Shown in pieces: positions 60,693 through 64,000 of a stretch of 64,000 nucleotides of DNA (its first letter is position 1; the number at the start of each line of letters is the position of its first letter). The stretch lies in the NCBI GenBank assembly GCA_017745115.1, contig JAGIAA010000008.1, forward strand, positions 1 through 64,000, in the 5' to 3' direction. Source of the stretch: Sphingobium sp. (lineage in GTDB: Bacteria; Pseudomonadota; Alphaproteobacteria; Sphingomonadales; Sphingomonadaceae). A program made the translations under genes and the position numbers. Under the pieces are notes generated by a model. That model was not told the DNA's origin and ran no database searches. It saw only the letters and a program-made list of their open reading frames with translations.

Positions 60693-63374
60693 ATGGAAGG
60701 GAAGACGTTCGCAGGCCCGCTTGTGGCAACGTTGTCATTACTCGCTGCGGCGCCACTCCGGGCGCAAAGTTCCGGGCAGGCGACGATCTGGGCGACGCAG
60801 GGCGCGCATTGCCAGGCGACGACCGGCGAGGAGAAGGCCTGGGCGAACAAGAGCTACGCTGCCGAATGCCGCGCACGCTTCGCGTTGCGCGAGTTCCGCA
60901 GCATGGAGGAGAAGCTCGCCTATCTCGATCCGCAGCCGGGCGGGCAGGCGCGCGATGTGGCGAAGGTCCTGGGCTTGCCGGTCGTCGGCGGCTCGGACGG
61001 TCCGGCGGGTCTGGTACGCGAGGACGCCAGGGCAACGGCGCTGCCGTCCCCCATCGCCATTGCCGCGACCTTCGACCGGGCGGCTGCGGCCCGCTATGGC
61101 GACATCATCGGCCAGGAATGGCGCGCGGCGGGCTTGGGCAACATCCTCGGCCCGGCCTTCGACATCGCGCGCAGCTGGAAGGCGGGGCGGCTGCCGGAAT
61201 CCTTCGGCGAGGATCCGTTCCTGACTGCGGAGATGGCGGCGAGCGAAATCCCGGCGATCCAGGCCAACGGCGTGATCGTCACGATGAAACATTTCGTCGC
61301 CTACGCGCAGGAGGCCGGACGAGTCGGCGGCATTCCTTCCGGCACCAGCCTGGCCGGCAACAATATGCTCAGCGAGAAGGCGCTGCGGGAAATTTACCTG
61401 CCCGGCTTCGAGGCGGCGGTGAGGCGCGGCCATGCCGGCGGCGTCATGTGCGCCTTCCCGCGCATCAACGGCACCTATGCCTGCGAAAACCCGCATCTCT
61501 TCGATATCCTGAAGCGCGAATGGGGCTTCGACGGGACGGTCGGTCCGGACTTCCCCTCAGGCCAGCGTAGCATCGCGCGCGCGGTGATCGCGGGGCTGGA
61601 CACCGGATCGTTTCGGGCGAGCAGCTTCAATGCCGGCCTCGCGCACGAAAAGCCGCTTCGCCAGGCGGTGGCGGACGGCGACATCCCCGAAGCGCGGATC
61701 GACGATCTCATCCTGCGCCGGCTGGTGCCGATGTTCCGCGTCGGGCTTTACGACAATCCGCCGGTAAAGGGCGAGGGGCCGGCCTCGACGCCCGAGCATC
61801 GCGCCGCCGCGGCGCAGTTACTGGCCGAAGGCACGGTGCTGCTGCGCAACCAGGGGAGGGTGCTGCCGTTCACGGCGAGGGTCCGGTCTATTGCAGTGAT
61901 CGGCCCACAGGCGACGGCGGACGCGGTCGTGGTCGAGCAGGGCTCGCCTTATGTGAAGCCTGCCCATCTCGAGCCGGCGCTGGACGCGATCAAGGCGCGG
62001 GCGGGAAAGGCCGTTCGCGTGACCTTCGCGCCGGGCACGCGCGGGCTTGGCCCGCTGCCGTTGCCGGCCGCGGGACTGTTCCGAACGCCGGACGGCCGGC
62101 CGGGCTTCCGCGCCGACTACGTCGCCAACACGCGCATGGATTTTTCCGGCGCACTCTTGGCATCGGCGACGGTCGCGCAGGTCGATCTCGCGAAGGTGCC
62201 CGACATTGCAGGTCTGCCGGCCGACAATGGCTGGTCGGTGCGCTATTCGGCGCGCCTCAAGCCCGCCGTCGGTGGCGTGCACAAGTTCAGCTTGCACGGT
62301 TCTGGCAGCGCGCGCCTTTTCATCGACGGCGTCGAGCGTGGCTCGTTCGAGCTTGCTGACTTCGCCAGCCAGGCCTTCGCAAATGTCGCGCTGACGGCGG
62401 GCAAGCCCGTCCACATCCGCATCGATTACAGTCCGCGCTCGGCGCTGAGGCCTCAGCGCATGAGCATGTTCGGCCTCGATATGGGGCTAACGTTGCGCTT
62501 CGGTTACGCGCCGCCGGACAGCCTCATCGCCGATGCCGTAAAGGCGGCAAGGCAGGCGGACGTCGCGATCGTCTTCGCCGGGCAGCGGGAGGGCGAGGGC
62601 ATGGACCGGACCAGCCTCGCTCTCCAGAACGACCAGGACGCGCTGATCGAGGCGGTCGCGGCCGCCAATCCGCGCACGGTTGTGGTGCTGAGCACCGGTG
62701 CGCCGGTCGCCATGCCTTGGGCCGGCAAGGTCGCTGCGGTCCTGGAAACCTGGAAACCCGGCGATGCCTTCGGCCCGGCGGTGGCGCAAATGCTGTTCGG
62801 CGACCGTGAGCCGGGTGGGCGGCTGCCTGTCACGTTCCCGATCGACGAGAGCCAGGGGCCGGCCACGCTGGCACGTCAGTTCCCCGGCACGCGCGATCCG
62901 CAAACTGGCGCGATCGACACCGCCTATTTCGACGAAGGCGTGTTCGTCGGCTATCGCTTTTACGACCAGTATGACCAAGTGCCCCTGTTCCCCTTCGGTC
63001 AAGGCCTCGGCTATGGCGACATTTCCTTCGCCTCCGTCGCCGTCAAGCCGACGAATGACGGCGGCGCGACCGTGACCGTGACCGTCCGCCTCGAGAACAA
63101 GGGAACGCGTCCGGCCAGCGAGGTCGCCCAGCTCTATGTCGGCTTCCCGGATGAAGCCGACGAGCCGCCCCGCCAGCTCAAGGGCTTCGCCAAGGCGATG
63201 CTCCAGCCGGGCGAAAGCCGGGAATTGACCATCACTCTGCCGCGCGAGACCTTCCGTCATTGGGACGAGCTGGCGTCACGCTGGCGGATCGCGGGGGGCG
63301 TCTATCAGCTCTATGTCGGCCGCTCCTCGCGCGATATCGTCTGGCAGGGCGAACTGCCCGTCGCGGGCGACTAG
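60693..63374 (+). CDS. Glycoside hydrolase family 3 (beta-glucosidase type)
   Basis: An 893-residue secreted enzyme with a signal peptide ending PLRAQSSG. The barrel has GGSDGPAGLVRE, NILGPAFDIARSWKAGRLPESFGEDP and, at the nucleophile, GTVGPDFPSGQ (Asp about 286), where the common form is VSDW. A PA14-like insert (FRADYVANTRMDFSG, KFSLHGSGSARLFIDG) and a fibronectin-III-like end domain follow. ATG 60693 has AGAGGGG 1-2 bases upstream, a tight spacing. It is distantly related to the GH3 enzyme at 18780. Confidence 0.88.
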   Translation: MEGKTFAGPLVATLSLLAAAPLRAQSSGQATIWATQGAHCQATTGEEKAWANKSYAAECRARFALREFRSMEEKLAYLDPQPGGQARDVAKVLGLPVVGGSDGPAGLVREDARATALPSPIAIAATFDRAAAARYGDIIGQEWRAAGLGNILGPAFDIARSWKAGRLPESFGEDPFLTAEMAASEIPAIQANGVIVTMKHFVAYAQEAGRVGGIPSGTSLAGNNMLSEKALREIYLPGFEAAVRRGHAGGVMCAFPRINGTYACENPHLFDILKREWGFDGTVGPDFPSGQRSIARAVIAGLDTGSFRASSFNAGLAHEKPLRQAVADGDIPEARIDDLILRRLVPMFRVGLYDNPPVKGEGPASTPEHRAAAAQLLAEGTVLLRNQGRVLPFTARVRSIAVIGPQATADAVVVEQGSPYVKPAHLEPALDAIKARAGKAVRVTFAPGTRGLGPLPLPAAGLFRTPDGRPGFRADYVANTRMDFSGALLASATVAQVDLAKVPDIAGLPADNGWSVRYSARLKPAVGGVHKFSLHGSGSARLFIDGVERGSFELADFASQAFANVALTAGKPVHIRIDYSPRSALRPQRMSMFGLDMGLTLRFGYAPPDSLIADAVKAARQADVAIVFAGQREGEGMDRTSLALQNDQDALIEAVAAANPRTVVVLSTGAPVAMPWAGKVAAVLETWKPGDAFGPAVAQMLFGDREPGGRLPVTFPIDESQGPATLARQFPGTRDPQTGAIDTAYFDEGVFVGYRFYDQYDQVPLFPFGQGLGYGDISFASVAVKPTNDGGATVTVTVRLENKGTRPASEVAQLYVGFPDEADEPPRQLKGFAKAMLQPGESRELTITLPRETFRHWDELASRWRIAGGVYQLYVGRSSRDIVWQGELPVAGD

Positions 63375-63502
63375 CGCCGCGCTCCGTTCATCGCGGGTGA
63401 ATGTAGCGTCTGTTACCTACAGCCTGCCGGGCCGCGCGTGCCCGGTGCCGGGGCTCGAAGCGCGCAAAGAGCGTTCGCCCCGAACAGGAGGGAGCAGGAG
63501 CC

Positions 63503-63769
63503 ATGTTGCTTTTCGCCGCAGCCATCATTGCCGCCGCCACGCCAGTTCAGCGTGCCGCGACGCCACAGAAAGCACCCGTTCTAACCGGTGCCCCGGTCTG
63601 CCAGCAGGCCGCGATCCAGAAAGTCGGCAAGGCGGGCAAGCGCGGCGCGCATAAGCTTTCCCAGGAGCCATCCGCGAAGGAGCTGAAAGCCGTGCTTTAC
63701 ACCGAGGGCGGTTGCGCCAAGCCGCTTGTCGTTCGCGACCAGGTCGGCAACACGCCCACGGGAAAATAA
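63503..63769 (+). CDS. Small secreted protein of unknown function
   Basis: An 88-residue protein with a signal-like N-terminus (LLFAAAIIAAATPVQRA) and two cysteines (VCQQAA and GGCAKPL) that could form a disulfide. It is rich in Lys and Ala (KVGKAGKRGAHKL). AGGAGGG and CAGGAG lie upstream of ATG 63503, giving a good ribosome-binding site. No family recognised. It converges with the monooxygenase-like gene. Confidence 0.6.
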   Translation: MLLFAAAIIAAATPVQRAATPQKAPVLTGAPVCQQAAIQKVGKAGKRGAHKLSQEPSAKELKAVLYTEGGCAKPLVVRDQVGNTPTGK

Positions 63770-63772
63770 AGC

Positions 63773-64000
63773 TCAGCGCACCAGATAGTCGTAATAAGCC
63801 CCGTCCGGCGGGCCGCCAGCTGCGTCCTGGACCGGTCCCAGCGTGCCTTCGGGCAGGTTTGCGAGCGCCTTGGCGTGATGCTCCTCGCTCGCCCACTTCT
63901 CGATGAAGATGAAGCGGTGCTCATTGCCAAGGTCGCGCAGCAGTTCGACGCCCTCGCTGCCCTCGGCCTTTTCCACGACCTTGATCAGGCCGATCAAAGC
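63773..64000 (-). CDS. Antibiotic biosynthesis monooxygenase (ABM)-like protein, C-terminal part
   Basis: Only the last 75 or so residues are visible; the gene continues past the right edge. LLRDLGNEHRFIFIEKWASEEHHAKAL is typical of the ABM ferredoxin-like fold found in quinol monooxygenases (YgiN type). The ending AYYDYLVR is also usual. Function beyond the fold cannot be given from this part. Confidence 0.7.
   Translation of the reverse strand, partial: ALIGLIKVVEKAEGSEGVELLRDLGNEHRFIFIEKWASEEHHAKALANLPEGTLGPVQDAAGGPPDGAYYDYLVR

Overview
The window reads as a chromosomal segment of a GC-rich alphaproteobacterium of the sphingomonad type. I infer this from the gene families, not from a marker gene: four large TonB-dependent receptors (TBDRs), a SapC / cupin-like / tryptophan-halogenase set beside one of them, and an L-arabinose oxidative pathway next to plant-polysaccharide hydrolases. 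No rRNA, prophage, insertion sequence or CRISPR array was seen. One tRNA gene (Lys, TTT) is present.

Region A (1-22.6 kb, plus galM at 37.4-38.6 kb) is a plant-glycan and L-arabinose utilisation locus. It holds a sugar-acid dehydratase cut by the left edge, a FucP-type permease, GH95, tryptophan halogenase, TBDR, SapC, a cupin-like protein, a secreted esterase, GH27, a FadR-type GntR regulator, a FAH-fold AraD1 protein, an L-arabinose/D-galactose 1-dehydrogenase, GH51, GH3 and a second secreted alpha/beta hydrolase. Outer-membrane import, side-chain and ester removal, and oxidation of the released pentose form one pathway. A near-palindromic box (ATTAGTCCGACAAATA and variants) lies before at least six of these transcription units and is the likely operator of the GntR protein encoded in the middle.

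Region B (22.6-37.2 kb) sits between GH3 and galM, which carry identical copies of that box, so it looks inserted into region A. It is one ten-gene minus-strand operon: CocE-type hydrolase, TBDR, CapA-like protein, TRAP transporter DctQ-DctM, a small and a large HgdB/BcrC-family protein, a double-domain CoA-transferase, DctP and a second CoA-transferase. The last eight genes are joined by seven consecutive 4-bp start/stop overlaps. A divergent GntR gene and TTGTTGACAA palindromes lie at its head. It looks like a scheme in which an ester is hydrolysed, the acid imported, CoA-activated and possibly dehydrated, but without the usual dehydratase activator.

Region C (39.2-58 kb) is a third catabolic island with an unknown substrate: TBDR / TauD-type dioxygenase / ThDP enzyme / MFS; an IclR regulator; SnoaL-like protein / MFS; DUF3237 / CocE hydrolase / DUF3237; a MarR regulator; TBDR plus two small DUF6644-like membrane proteins; and a secreted operon with two DUF6152 proteins between two related secreted proteins. 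The palindrome GTTGA-N4-TCAAC occurs in all four promoter regions. The DUF6152 proteins are predicted to mature to an N-terminal histidine (HHSFAMF) and are encoded opposite the membrane pair, which suggests a CopC/CopD-like copper module.

Region D (58.4-64 kb) is ordinary chromosome: tRNA-Lys, folK, a family 5 uracil-DNA glycosylase, an AraC regulator, a GH3 enzyme, a small secreted protein and a monooxygenase-like gene cut by the right edge.
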